A stretch of DNA of 58,404 nt from Geitlerinema sp. PCC 9228 (GTDB lineage: Bacteria > Cyanobacteriota > Cyanobacteriia > Cyanobacteriales > PCC-9228), in the NCBI RefSeq assembly GCF_001870905.1, contig NZ_LNDC01000132.1, positions 1 to 58,404 of the forward strand. The letters run 5' to 3'. The notes beneath the pieces are model-generated. The model was not told the DNA's origin. It was given only the letters and a program-made list of their open reading frames with translations, and searched no databases. Below are positions 8,625-18,300 of this stretch, piece by piece (within the stretch, counting starts at the first letter, position 1; each line of letters begins with the position of its first letter). The translations under genes and the position numbers were made by a program.

Positions 8625-9626
8625 TTATTTTTTTACTAGATGGCAAACGCGATACTGTTTGAGATGGGTGGTTTGTTCGTCGCCAGACTCTCCCATGGTA
8701 TCCACTGTATGGCTAACTTCTACTCTGGCTGTATATTGTCCGGAAATATTTTGTTGGGAGTCAGTAAAATCTAGTTGAATATCTGCCCACTCGCGATTTT
8801 CTCGGTCTATATCTAGGATTTTTCCCTTTTTTTGATAATTCAACCACGCCCAATCTTCTTGCATCCATATTTCACGTTCGGCAATTTGTTCGATTTGCGT
8901 TAGTCCAGCCCAACCGCGATAAAACGATCGCAAGGTCTCTACATCCCCCTGCTGCCAGACCAGAGTATCCAACATGCCTGGTTCCAAATGTCCCCAATAG
9001 CGCCCTTCTGGTAGGTCGATGAGGGTAGGGGCAAAGCGATGGCCGCCAAAGTGAGAGCATTGCCAAACGCGGAGGTTGCCTGGGGAGGCGGGTGCGTATT
9101 CGGAACGCAATTGTTTGTAAATGGGATAGCCAAAGCGAGAACAAGCCACATCTACATTGCCGTGAGTACAAACTAGCAAATCGCGAATGTGGTTGGTCTC
9201 CTGACGAAATTTTTGGAAGGCAGCTAGCTGTTGTTGGTTGTTGTTTAATAAAGCGATCGCTAAATCGCTAACTTGTTCTTTCGGTAAAATATATTCTTGT
9301 TTTTCAAAGCGAGCAAACAATAGACCCGGACGGCGATAGTGTATCAAACGCATCCAGCCTTGAGGAATATTTTGGGAGTATTCGCGATCGCTGGCAATGG
9401 CAAACGGTCGCATTTTCAAACCATCCCGTTCCATGCGCTGTTTGGCAACCGCCAGCATGGGTTGCAAGGCCGGAATTTCCCGCCAAAACTCCTCAATCCA
9501 AGGTGGTGGCGTTTCCAAAACAAACCATTGGTCGTAATTCCCCGCCGAACCAATGGGGTCTTCGCCGTTGGCTTTCGAGACCACCGAACAAAAATGAGCT
9601 TCACCAGACTGGGTCAATGGATTCAT
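8625..9626 (-). CDS. Sucrase/ferredoxin-like protein, putative Fe-S thioredoxin-fold
   Basis: A 333-residue member of the sucrase/ferredoxin-like family, recognised from LLVCTHGNVDVACSRFGYPI and CSHFGGHRFAPTLIDLPEG. The C-terminal half has the thioredoxin-like ferredoxin fold whose cysteines are proposed to hold a [2Fe-2S] cluster. The start at 9626 overlaps the stop of the exporter gene as ATGA, so the two are translationally coupled; the longer upstream frame runs back into the exporter gene. As last gene of the receptor, binding protein and exporter operon it is probably linked to siderophore handling. A role in releasing iron by reducing the ferrisiderophore is attractive, but this is inference from context only. 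It has no signal peptide and is probably cytoplasmic. Confidence 0.8.
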   Translation of the reverse strand: MNPLTQSGEAHFCSVVSKANGEDPIGSAGNYDQWFVLETPPPWIEEFWREIPALQPMLAVAKQRMERDGLKMRPFAIASDREYSQNIPQGWMRLIHYRRPGLLFARFEKQEYILPKEQVSDLAIALLNNNQQQLAAFQKFRQETNHIRDLLVCTHGNVDVACSRFGYPIYKQLRSEYAPASPGNLRVWQCSHFGGHRFAPTLIDLPEGRYWGHLEPGMLDTLVWQQGDVETLRSFYRGWAGLTQIEQIAEREIWMQEDWAWLNYQKKGKILDIDRENREWADIQLDFTDSQQNISGQYTARVEVSHTVDTMGESGDEQTTHLKQYRVCHLVKK

Positions 9627-10978
9627 GGTTCGTTTCCTGTTACTTTTTCTACCGTTTTTGGTTGCCAAAACTCGACATTCCGTAAGGGTTTCCAAGTATA
9701 TCCTGCCAACCCAATTAAGACCAAACCTATGGAGGAAATGGTATAAAGCAGCGCCATGCCAGCACCGGACCCCACGCCAAAAATACCGCCAAACACGCCA
9801 GCTAGCCAACCTCCCGGCATCATCGCCGGTTCCAAAAAGCGATCGGCAATAAATCCTGCCAGCAATTTTCCAAATGGCGGAATTGCGCCTACAAGCAAAA
9901 ACCCAATGGAAAAAACCCTGCCTTGGAAATTGGGGTCTACTTGAGCAAATAAAATGCTTTGTCGGGTACTGTGAATCGTAGGAAAATGCACAGAAGATAA
10001 AAATTGTGCGGGCACCCAAACCATAGGCGATCGCCCCAAACCAAACACAATCTTACTCAAACCTGCCCCAACCATACCCAATAGGAAGCCATGAATTTTC
10101 CGTTTGGGACCGCCCCAAACCCCAACCAACACCGACCCCAAAATGCCACCGATACCAGCGGCTGCTGCCACCGTTCCCAAAACCTGGGCATCGCCGCCAG
10201 AACGGGCTAAAATCATGGGTGAGTACAGACCCTTACCAATATCGTGGATAAGTTGGAACAAAGCCATTGCCCCTAGCAAAGCCAACAAACTCGGATTGGC
10301 AAATACGTAACGGAAACCCAGAATAATGTGATGCCAGAAATTGGTTTTAGAAGCTTTATGCTTGGATTCTTGAGGGGTTCCCCTGGGAGAGGGAATGGTC
10401 GCAGCCACCACCGTCGCCACGGCAAAAGCAAACGTTCCCAAATCGGCGGCAAAAATACCAGCCAACCCCACCGGTTCGTAAAGACTGCCTGCCAGTGCCG
10501 GTGCTAAAATCACAGAACCGTAGTGCAATACCGAACTCATGCCGCCAGCGCGCGTATACTGCCCTTCGGGAACCAACTGGGAAATAGAGGCGGTATAGGC
10601 TAGCTGTTGCAACTGCGAAAATGTACCGTTGACAGCTCCCGCAAAAAAGAAATGCCAAACTTGCAAGCTGCCCATCAGATAAAGTAGCAACAGGGTAACC
10701 ACAGACAAAGCAGCGATCGTATCCCCCAATAAAATGAGGGTTTTGCGATGCCAGCGATCGACCAATCCCCCGGCTAAGGGAGATACGAGGACGCGCGGCA
10801 TTTGGGTAAATAAAGCCACCAGCGCCAATGCCGTTGCTTGTTGCGTTTGTTCCCACACCCAAATGGAAATGGCAAAATGACTCATGTGGCTGCCAATGGC
10901 AGAAACCAGCTGACCGCTCCAGACAATATAAAAAGAACGGGTATGGTTGGGACTTGTCTTGGGCTGACGTTGGCTCAT
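9623..10978 (-). CDS. MFS transporter, putative siderophore exporter
   Basis: A 451-residue major facilitator protein with about twelve hydrophobic segments and the MFS loop motif between helices 2 and 3 (SPLAGGLVDRWHRKTLIL). It resembles the EntS/MFS_3 group of exporters. The central cytoplasmic loop near 200 contains SPRGTPQESKHKASKTN. It overlaps both neighbours by ATGA: its start overlaps the stop of the binding-protein gene and its stop overlaps the start of the sucrase/ferredoxin-like gene. That tight coupling in a siderophore operon supports export of the newly made siderophore from the cytoplasm. Substrate is inferred from context and not from residues. Confidence 0.88.
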   Translation of the reverse strand: MSQRQPKTSPNHTRSFYIVWSGQLVSAIGSHMSHFAISIWVWEQTQQATALALVALFTQMPRVLVSPLAGGLVDRWHRKTLILLGDTIAALSVVTLLLLYLMGSLQVWHFFFAGAVNGTFSQLQQLAYTASISQLVPEGQYTRAGGMSSVLHYGSVILAPALAGSLYEPVGLAGIFAADLGTFAFAVATVVAATIPSPRGTPQESKHKASKTNFWHHIILGFRYVFANPSLLALLGAMALFQLIHDIGKGLYSPMILARSGGDAQVLGTVAAAAGIGGILGSVLVGVWGGPKRKIHGFLLGMVGAGLSKIVFGLGRSPMVWVPAQFLSSVHFPTIHSTRQSILFAQVDPNFQGRVFSIGFLLVGAIPPFGKLLAGFIADRFLEPAMMPGGWLAGVFGGIFGVGSGAGMALLYTISSIGLVLIGLAGYTWKPLRNVEFWQPKTVEKVTGNEP

Positions 10979-12114
10979 TCTACCAAATATTGAAACAGGT
11001 CATCGATAACAGCGTTGGCAGCAATCGGTCCTCTGCCAATCCAGTAACCGGGGACTTCGTAGACTTTGCCTGCTTGCACGGCATCCAATTGCGACCACAA
11101 GCGATCGGATTGCAATTTTTGCAAAGCACTTTCGGCTTCGTCGCCCAGCGTCCACACAAAAATAACGTCCCCATCAGCAGCATCGAGGTTTTCTCGGGAT
11201 ACTTCCGACCAAAGGCGGTCTTTGTTTTGAGCGGTAGGGCGAGATAACCCAGCATCTTCGAGAATGCGACCGATAAAGGAGTCTTTTTGATACAGACGCA
11301 CGCGATCGGGAAAAATCCGCACTACAGAAATTTCTAATTTATCTGCTTTTCCGCCCAATTGTTCCCGCAAATTCGCCAAGCGATCGCGGTAGTCTTGCAA
11401 CAGTTGGTCGGCGGCTTCTGGCTTGCCTAAGGTTTTGCCCACCAGTTGTAGTTTATCTTTCCAATTGGAAGAACCACTTTTGCCCAACAAAACCGTTGGT
11501 GCGACCTGAGATAGCAAATCGTAGACCGGTTCTACATTTTTGCCCCCTACAATCAAATCGGGTTTGACAGCGGTAATCTGTTCGATGCTTTGCTGGGTGG
11601 GAGAAAGCTTGGTTACGTCTTTACCTTGCAAGCGATCGCGCAAATGAACCGGAAACTCGCCCGTATTTTCATTGTACAAAGCAGCCACCGGCGTCACTCC
11701 CAACGCCAAAACGCTATCGAGAGCAATATTGTCCAAAGCCACTACTCGCTCTGGTGACTGAGGAACTTGGGTTTTACCAGCGACATGTTGGATCGTGCGC
11801 GTGGGTTGGGTGGTTTCCGTTTGGGAGGATTGCTGGGCATTTTGAGAACTGCCACCATTTGTGGTGAGTGAAGTCGAACCGCAACCGCTGAGGTAAAGAG
11901 AAATAGCGATTAGCAACCCACTAACTAGCCAACTTGGGAATTTATACCAAATCCAAACCGCAATTTTCTTGTAGGGGCAACCCCCCGTGGTTGCCCGGTT
12001 TACCGTTGCTATGGTAGGGGCAGGCACAGGGGCACTGCCTATGGTAGGGGCAGGCACAGGGGCACTGCCCCTACAGTTTCGTGGTCTATATACCTCGGAT
12101 GACCTATTATGCAT
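10975..12114 (-). CDS. Ferrisiderophore-binding lipoprotein (FecB/FepB type)
   Basis: A 379-residue class III binding protein that should carry the ferrisiderophore to the FecCD/FecE transporter at 37-40 kb. The mature domain (from about 100) has RVVALDNIALDSVLALG, KPDLIVGG, ISVVRIFPD and YEVPGYWIGRGP. A lipobox (ISLYLSGC) follows a hydrophobic segment. The first 45 residues or so are odd: they are encoded by a MITE-like repeat (11944-12107) and read SAPVPAPTI twice. I chose the ATG at 12114, which has AAAGGA 8-9 bases upstream. The ATG at 12156 overlaps the receptor gene's stop and is an alternative. No Met lies between the repeat and the signal peptide, so the insertion probably replaced the original start. 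Confidence 0.85.
   Translation of the reverse strand: MHNRSSEVYRPRNCRGSAPVPAPTIGSAPVPAPTIATVNRATTGGCPYKKIAVWIWYKFPSWLVSGLLIAISLYLSGCGSTSLTTNGGSSQNAQQSSQTETTQPTRTIQHVAGKTQVPQSPERVVALDNIALDSVLALGVTPVAALYNENTGEFPVHLRDRLQGKDVTKLSPTQQSIEQITAVKPDLIVGGKNVEPVYDLLSQVAPTVLLGKSGSSNWKDKLQLVGKTLGKPEAADQLLQDYRDRLANLREQLGGKADKLEISVVRIFPDRVRLYQKDSFIGRILEDAGLSRPTAQNKDRLWSEVSRENLDAADGDVIFVWTLGDEAESALQKLQSDRLWSQLDAVQAGKVYEVPGYWIGRGPIAANAVIDDLFQYLVE
11944..12107. mobile_element. MITE-like element inside the 5' end of the lipoprotein gene
   Basis: The element opens with ATACCAAATCC and contains the hairpin GGGCAACCCCCCGTGGTTGCCC at about 11974-11996. It then holds a tandem duplication of a 29-base unit beginning ATGGTAGGGGCAGGC. 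It closes with a partial inverted copy of its opening (reverse strand ATAGGTCATCCGAGG). A related copy with the same hairpin and flanks lies at 32509-32637. It has no coding capacity of its own and presumably depends on a transposase elsewhere. Confidence 0.6.
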
Positions 12115-12149
12115 CAGCCATGTCCTTTCTTCGTTTCTTGCTTCATATC

Positions 12150-14747
12150 TCACCATTGGACGCTGTATTCCAAACTCAACGTGCGACCCAACGCCGCCGA
12201 ATTGCGACTGTTTTCCGACTGCAACTGCGAATCCACCGGGAAATATTGATTGTCCAATAGATTCTGAATGCCAAGTTGGAGGGTTCCCGGTCCCACATCC
12301 ACCTCGCTAATGTAATCTAACGTAATGTAACCATCAATATCGCGATCGTCTACACCATCGTCAAACGCTCTATCGCGACCGCCAACCACCAACAGTTGCA
12401 AGCGATTGCGCCAGCTAGGCAACGTTTGATTATCCACGTAAGCCGTGATTTTCCACGGTTGAATTTCCCGCGTACTCAACGCCACAAATCCTTCATCGGT
12501 GTTTTCGGGATTGCTCTCTCCTTCCACCCAGGTGACGCTGGTTCCTAACTGCCAATCTTGGGAAGGCTGGTAATCCAGACTAACTTCCAAACCATAGGTA
12601 CGAGTGGGAGAACGTTCCAATTCCAAAAATGGTCCTTCATCGCTTTCGCGAACGTTTTCTCCCAAATCGGAATACGTAAAGAACCCAGCCAACGAAAACT
12701 GTACTTGGTCCCAATTGCCTCGTAAGCCCAATTCGTAGTTATCCACCACCACAGGTTCAGTAACATCCACAAACTCGCTCACGCTACCGGCACCTCGCGG
12801 CGGGAAGCGCAAAACACGACCAAAATCCGGTGCCGAAAACCCTTGAGCAAAGTTCGCAAACAAACTTAGTTCTTCGGTCAGGTCGTAGACAGCCCCCACG
12901 TTAAACACCACATCGTCGAAAGCAATGTCGCCACCTTCCACATTTTCCACAGCATTGCCCGCTCTGGTTAAAGCAATATCGCCGAGAACGTTGTAGCTGT
13001 CGGCAAATACCTCAAATCGCTCGAAACGTACGCCACCGCTTAACGAGAGCTTTTGCGTGGCATCCCACTGCAACTGTCCAAACAAGCCCAAGGTATTCAA
13101 ATCGTAAGATGGCGCAAAAAATTCTTCGTCTACCTTATCAAATTCGGTACCACCGCTCTCGTCAAAGGTAGCGGCATTGAAAATTTCGATGGGATTGTCT
13201 ACAGATTCTTCTACGTAATCTGCCCCCCAAAATAAGTTGGCGTCTTCAAATATAGGAGTTTCCACTTCCAAACGGATGCCTAGCTTCTCGGAATCAATTT
13301 CCGTACGGGAAACTGACTGAAAAATCGTATCGCGCTTGTCTTCGGGGATAGTACGGGTGAGCGATTCTTGGAAGAAACCTTGCAAGCTAAATTGACTGCC
13401 CAGCAAATCGTCGTGGCTGTACTTGAGATTGATGACCGTCTCTTCACGACCGGGAAGTTCGTCAATGTCCAAATCTCCCGTATCCAAAGCCCTAGCGGTT
13501 TCCCGTTCTGGGGTTTCGTTGACGCTGGGGTCGGGTAGGGTGGGTACGTCTTGCTTGTCGTCGAAGTAATTGGCTGAAATTTGCAGCCGCTGGTCTTCGG
13601 TAATATCCACACCTACTTTGCCGAATAGGTTGAGGGTTTCTAGATTGTCCAATCCTTGGGAACGACCAATGGGAATTAAGTCGTTGCCGGCATCAAAGGC
13701 ATTCCCCGTCCCTTCAAAAGAGGCTGTGAATGCATAGTCTACAGAACCTAGATCGCCAGAAAGGCTTTGGCTAATCCCGCCACCAAAACTTTCGGATAGG
13801 TCGGATAGAGATAGGCGAGGTCCTAGGGAAATGCTGGTGCTACCTGTTATGCGTTCTCGAGCAGCTTCGCGGGTGATAATGTTAATCACACCACCGGTGG
13901 CATCGGAACCAAAAACGGCTGTTGGTCCGCGAACCACTTCAATGCGTTCGATAGCCGACGGATCGATGCTTCGCAATCCTTGGAAGTCGCGGCGGTTGCT
14001 GTTGAGGGGAACACCATCGACGGAAATAAAAGGCTGGCGACCCCGTAGGGATTGGGTACGTGTAGAAGCACTTTGGGTGGGTGGTCCCAAACCAGGTACT
14101 GTTCTCCCCAGCAAGTCCGGTAAGTTTGTGGAAAGTCCGGATTGCTCTTCAATTTCTTCTCGGGTAATGACTGTGGTGGAACGAGCTACGTCTTCCTCTC
14201 TTTCTTCCGTTCGCGTGGGTGTGACGATCAGCCGGATCGGTTCTCCGGGTTCTGGTTGGGTTTCCGGTTGGGTGGGGAGTTCTTCTGGTTGGGTAGGTGT
14301 TTCCGGTTGGGGTTCGCTTTCCCTGCCTTCTTGAGCAACCGGCGTACCGCTATCAACGGCGAGGGTGAGACGTTCTTGTTGTTCTGTCAGTTGCACGTTG
14401 GGAACTTGCTGGGTGCCCTTCACCAGAATGCGAATGCTGTTTTGATTTTGTTGGATGACTTCAATCGCCGCAATGTTGGCTGTGGGGTTTTGGCGGCGAA
14501 AGCCTTCTGAGGAGTCGCTTTGCAGGCGGGTGTTGAGAATGTCGATGGCGATGGTATTGCCAAATTTGGTTTGAAAGGCGCGTACTTCACCTAGGGGGGA
14601 AGTTTCTAGAACAATTTCCACGCCCTGTTCGGTTTCGTTTAAACGCACGCCAGTGACGGATATGGTTTCCGCAACCGCATTCGGCGCTGCGAGAAAAATT
14701 GTCATGCCGGCGCAAAACCAAGCGATGGAACCGTTGTATTTGTTCAC
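12150..14747 (-). CDS. TonB-dependent siderophore receptor with N-terminal AMIN domain
   Basis: An 865-residue outer-membrane receptor. In order: signal peptide (about 1-26), AMIN domain (about 28-135, SVTGVRLNETEQGVEIVLET), a Pro/Glu/Gln-rich linker (about 140-170), a TonB-box-like stretch (IRLIVTPTRTEE), the plug (about 185-295, with FISVDGVPLN, IERIEVVRGPTAVFG and GGVINIITR), then the beta barrel to the terminal aromatic residue (LSLEYSVQW). AMIN domains bind peptidoglycan or cell-wall polymers and are common in cyanobacterial receptors. It heads the leftward iron operon, and its stop overlaps the possible upstream start of the lipoprotein gene. A Fur-box match lies about 170 bp upstream of the start. 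The ligand is inferred to be the siderophore made by the divergent synthetase genes. Confidence 0.95.
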   Translation of the reverse strand: MNKYNGSIAWFCAGMTIFLAAPNAVAETISVTGVRLNETEQGVEIVLETSPLGEVRAFQTKFGNTIAIDILNTRLQSDSSEGFRRQNPTANIAAIEVIQQNQNSIRILVKGTQQVPNVQLTEQQERLTLAVDSGTPVAQEGRESEPQPETPTQPEELPTQPETQPEPGEPIRLIVTPTRTEEREEDVARSTTVITREEIEEQSGLSTNLPDLLGRTVPGLGPPTQSASTRTQSLRGRQPFISVDGVPLNSNRRDFQGLRSIDPSAIERIEVVRGPTAVFGSDATGGVINIITREAARERITGSTSISLGPRLSLSDLSESFGGGISQSLSGDLGSVDYAFTASFEGTGNAFDAGNDLIPIGRSQGLDNLETLNLFGKVGVDITEDQRLQISANYFDDKQDVPTLPDPSVNETPERETARALDTGDLDIDELPGREETVINLKYSHDDLLGSQFSLQGFFQESLTRTIPEDKRDTIFQSVSRTEIDSEKLGIRLEVETPIFEDANLFWGADYVEESVDNPIEIFNAATFDESGGTEFDKVDEEFFAPSYDLNTLGLFGQLQWDATQKLSLSGGVRFERFEVFADSYNVLGDIALTRAGNAVENVEGGDIAFDDVVFNVGAVYDLTEELSLFANFAQGFSAPDFGRVLRFPPRGAGSVSEFVDVTEPVVVDNYELGLRGNWDQVQFSLAGFFTYSDLGENVRESDEGPFLELERSPTRTYGLEVSLDYQPSQDWQLGTSVTWVEGESNPENTDEGFVALSTREIQPWKITAYVDNQTLPSWRNRLQLLVVGGRDRAFDDGVDDRDIDGYITLDYISEVDVGPGTLQLGIQNLLDNQYFPVDSQLQSENSRNSAALGRTLSLEYSVQW

Positions 14748-14916
14748 TTCTTAGTAAACTCTCCTTATCGACAGTATGCGACTGAGGACCAACAATATTT
14801 GGATGAAGAAAAACAGGGGTTGGTCCGAAAATTCTATGGAAAATTGGTTTCAATAACGACCAGCAAAAATGCAACGATTTTCAATTAGCTGGACGGATGA
14901 TGGCTTTACAATTGTT

Positions 14917-14935
14917 GCTAATTAGTACCATTATC
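14917..14935. promoter_or_regulatory. Putative Fur box in the receptor/synthetase divergent region
   Basis: The reverse strand reads GATAATGGTACTAATTAGC, which matches the 19-base Fur consensus GATAATGATAATCATTATC at 15 of 19 positions by my count. It sits about 170 bp upstream of the receptor start and about 380 bp upstream of the FAAL-NRPS start, so it could give iron repression to the receptor operon and perhaps to both directions. Confidence 0.6.
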
Positions 14936-15144
14936 AAAAAACGGAAGTCAACCCATTTTGTAAAGTTTTTTACGAGGTTTTGACGAAAAGTCCTATATGA
15001 CAAGGATTAAGGCGGTTCGTTTGCTGCCCGAACGCACGCTCGACTTCAGTTTGGCTGCGATCGCTAACGATTTTTCTGTCTGTCAATTGAAAATTTTTAC
15101 CAATACTCTTGCAAATATATTTCGATAGATATACAATACCTGCA

Positions 15145-15199
15145 GTTACCATCAAAGCTACCTAAGTTGGATCCTAAATGAGGATTTGGATCCAATTTG
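15145..15199. repeat. Dispersed repeat copy with inverted repeat, upstream of the NRPS
   Basis: The stretch shares GTTACCATC, CCTAAGTTGG, ATCC and AATTTGG in order with 3264-3308. It contains an 8-bp inverted repeat, TTGGATCC at 15167-15174 and GGATCCAA at 15188-15195, separated by 13 bases. It may be a protein-binding site or a remnant of a small mobile element. It lies within the roughly 560-bp region between the divergent receptor and synthetase genes, which holds no gene. Confidence 0.4.
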
Positions 15200-15311
15200 G
15201 GCCTGTTGGCTTGGTCGTGCGAAACAGGAACGTCAAAACACAAGTGCGATCGCCTTTTTCAGTTTTTTGTCTCGATCTCAAGCATCAGCCCCCTAGGAAA
15301 CCATCGAACCC

Positions 15312-18300
15312 ATGAACGGTAAGTACAGCAACAATCCATGCCATTTTTCGCTATCGACACCGCGCCCCACGGGGAATCTCAGGGCAATGCCAGCTCGGAG
15401 TCTTACTACTTGGGTCGATCTAATGCAATATAGGGCACAAAAGCATCCCCACCGCCTGGCGTATATCTTTCTTGAGGATGGAGAAACCGAAACCGAACGG
15501 TGGACTTACGCAGAGCTAAACCAACGCGCCCAAGCGATCGCAGCCCATTTACAAAAGGTTGCTCCCATGGGAGCGAGGGCTTTGCTGTTGCACCCGCAAG
15601 GGATTGAATACATTGCTGCCTTTTTGGGATGTTTGTATGCCGGTATTATTGCTGTTGGCGCTTATCCGCCGCGACGCAACCAACATCTATCGCGATTAAA
15701 AGCGATCGCCAACAATTCCAATGCCAGTCTTGCCCTGACTGTAGCGACCCAACAAGCAGACTTGCAAGCCAGATGCGCACAAGAACCAGAATTTCCCTCC
15801 TTGCATTGGCTGGCTACCGATACCATCGCCACAACCCAAGCCAGTCAATGGCAGGCACCACTGACATTGAGCGAAGCCGAACCCCCCATCCGTAAAGATA
15901 CGCCGGCGTTTCTGCAATATACTTCGGGTTCTACAGGAACCCCGAAAGGTGTCATGGTCACCCACGAAAACCTACTGGATAACGAACGTATTATCCAACA
16001 AGCCTTCCAAAGCTCCGAAAGTACTCGTGTTGTGAGTTGGTTGCCTCTGTTCCACGATATGGGGTTGGTGGGAAGTGCCTTACAAAGCCTATACATAGGC
16101 GGACAGTGCATTTTGTTTTCGCCAGTCGCTTTTCTGCAAAAGCCGGTACGCTGGTTGCAAGCCATCCATCGCTACCGCGCTACTGCCAGTGGGGCACCCA
16201 ACTTTGCCTACGACTTGTGCGTGCGCCAAATTTCTCCCCAGCAAACGAGAGCGTTAGATCTGAGCTGTTGGGAACTAGCTTTCAACGGAGCCGAACCCAT
16301 CCGCGCCCAAACCTTACAAAAGTTTGCCGAGACCTTTGCCAAATGCCATTTTCGCAAGTCCGCTTTTTACTGTTGCTACGGCATGGCGGAAACAACGCTG
16401 CTGGTATCTGGAGCAGAGAAAGAAAGTTTACCCGTTGTTCGGCAGGTAGACCAGCGTTCCCTGCAAGCCAACTGCGTTCGACCTCCCGAAAGTTCCGAAA
16501 GTGCCAAAGAGGTGGTCAGCTCTGGAAAACCCCGCTTGGATGGCCAAGTAGCGATTGTCGATCCTGTTTCTCACACGCAATGTGCTGCCGATGGCGTTGG
16601 CGAAATTTGGGTAGCTGGCAGCAGCGTGGCGCAAGGATATTGGCAGCGACCCACCGAAACCGAAGAAACGTTCCGTGCCTTTCTAGCGGATACGGGAGAA
16701 GGACCTTTTCTGCGCACTGGAGACTTGGGATTTATACAAGACGGCGAACTCTTCGTAGTCGGTCGCTTGAAAGATACCATCGTCATTCGCGGTCTCAATT
16801 ACTATCCCCAAGATATTGAGCTGACCGTGGAACCAAGCCATCCGGCGCTGCGAGATGGTTGTGGGGCAGCTGTTTGTGTGGATATAGAAGGCGAATCCCA
16901 ACTGGTTATCGTACAGGAAGTGGAAAGGCGGTTTCTGCGGAACTTACCCGTAACGGAGATTGTACGGGCGATTTGTCGTGCGGTGGCTGCGGAACACGAG
17001 CTGCAAGTCTATGCGATCGCGTTACTCAAAACAGCCAGCCTGCCCAAAACCTCCAGCGGCAAAATCCAGCGCCGTGCTGCCCGGGAAGGATTTCTCGCGC
17101 AAAGCTTATCGGAAGTAGCGCGTTGGTATCGTTCCCAAGGGTTCGGCGATGCCAACTCGGAAGATACGCAAGCCGATTTGTACATACGCCGTCACATAAG
17201 CGAAGTTTTGGGCGTGCCACTGTCAGAATTGCAAAACGGACAGCAAGGGCTTTTGGAACTGGGGCTTGACTCGGTCAGTTCGGTAGAGTTGCGCAACAGC
17301 CTGCAAACCAGCTTTCAAGTAACACTACCCGCTACTCTAACCCTGGAATATCCCACCATTGACGATTTAATTGCTTACCTCAAACAGCAAATCGAAAAGG
17401 ACAGCCCATCGCAACGCTCTGCGTCGAGCGAGGTCGAAACGCCTGCCAATACCTCTATGACACAACTGCCAGAAGCCATTGCCAATCTTTCCAGTAGCGA
17501 AAAGCGATCGCTGCTCAAAAGATTGCTCCAAAAACAGATCGATGAAAACCGAACCTTTCCCCTTTCTTTTCCGCAACAGCGATTGTGGTTTCTCCACCAA
17601 CTGGAACCGGACAACCACGCTTATAATATTCCGGTTGCGGCTCGCTTGCATGGGAATCTCGATGCCGTTGCCTTAGAAAAAGCCCTCCAGGAAATCCTGC
17701 GAAGGCACGAAGTTCTGCGTACCCGATTTGACACCAACGAACGGGGAGAACCGGTACAAATTATCGAACCAGAAGCCTCCCTGTCGCTTCCCGTTATTGA
17801 CCTGCGCCAACAGCAAGCACCAGAAAGTCTTATCGAGGAATACACCACCAAAGAGGCGCAGCAACCTTTTGACTTGCAGCAAGCGCCCTTGGTGCGTGCC
17901 AAGTTGTTACGAGTGAGCGATACCGAACATGTGGTTTTGCTTACCTTACATCATATTGTCGCCGATGGCTGGTCCATGGGCATCTTGGTACGGGAAATGG
18001 CTGCCCTGTACGAATCATTTTCCCAGCAAACCACACCTTCTTTGCCAGAACTTCCCATTCAGTATGTCGATTACGCCGTTTGGCAGCGACAACACCTGCA
18101 AGGGGAAGCTTTGGAATCGTTGCTTGCCTACTGGCGGCAGCATCTCGGGGGCAATCCGCCGACCTTGCAGCTACCCAGCGATCGCAATCCCCAACAAGTA
18201 TCCTCAGAACAACAGCAAGGGGCGACCCTGCCCATGTCCGTAAGCGCGGACCTCTTGTCTCAATTGGAAAAAGTGGCTGCTAGTGAAGGTGTCACCTTAT

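Noticed and set aside
13831-14334. A 167-codon open frame on the plus strand
   Set aside because: It is antisense to the plug and linker of the TonB-dependent receptor, whose domains are unambiguous.
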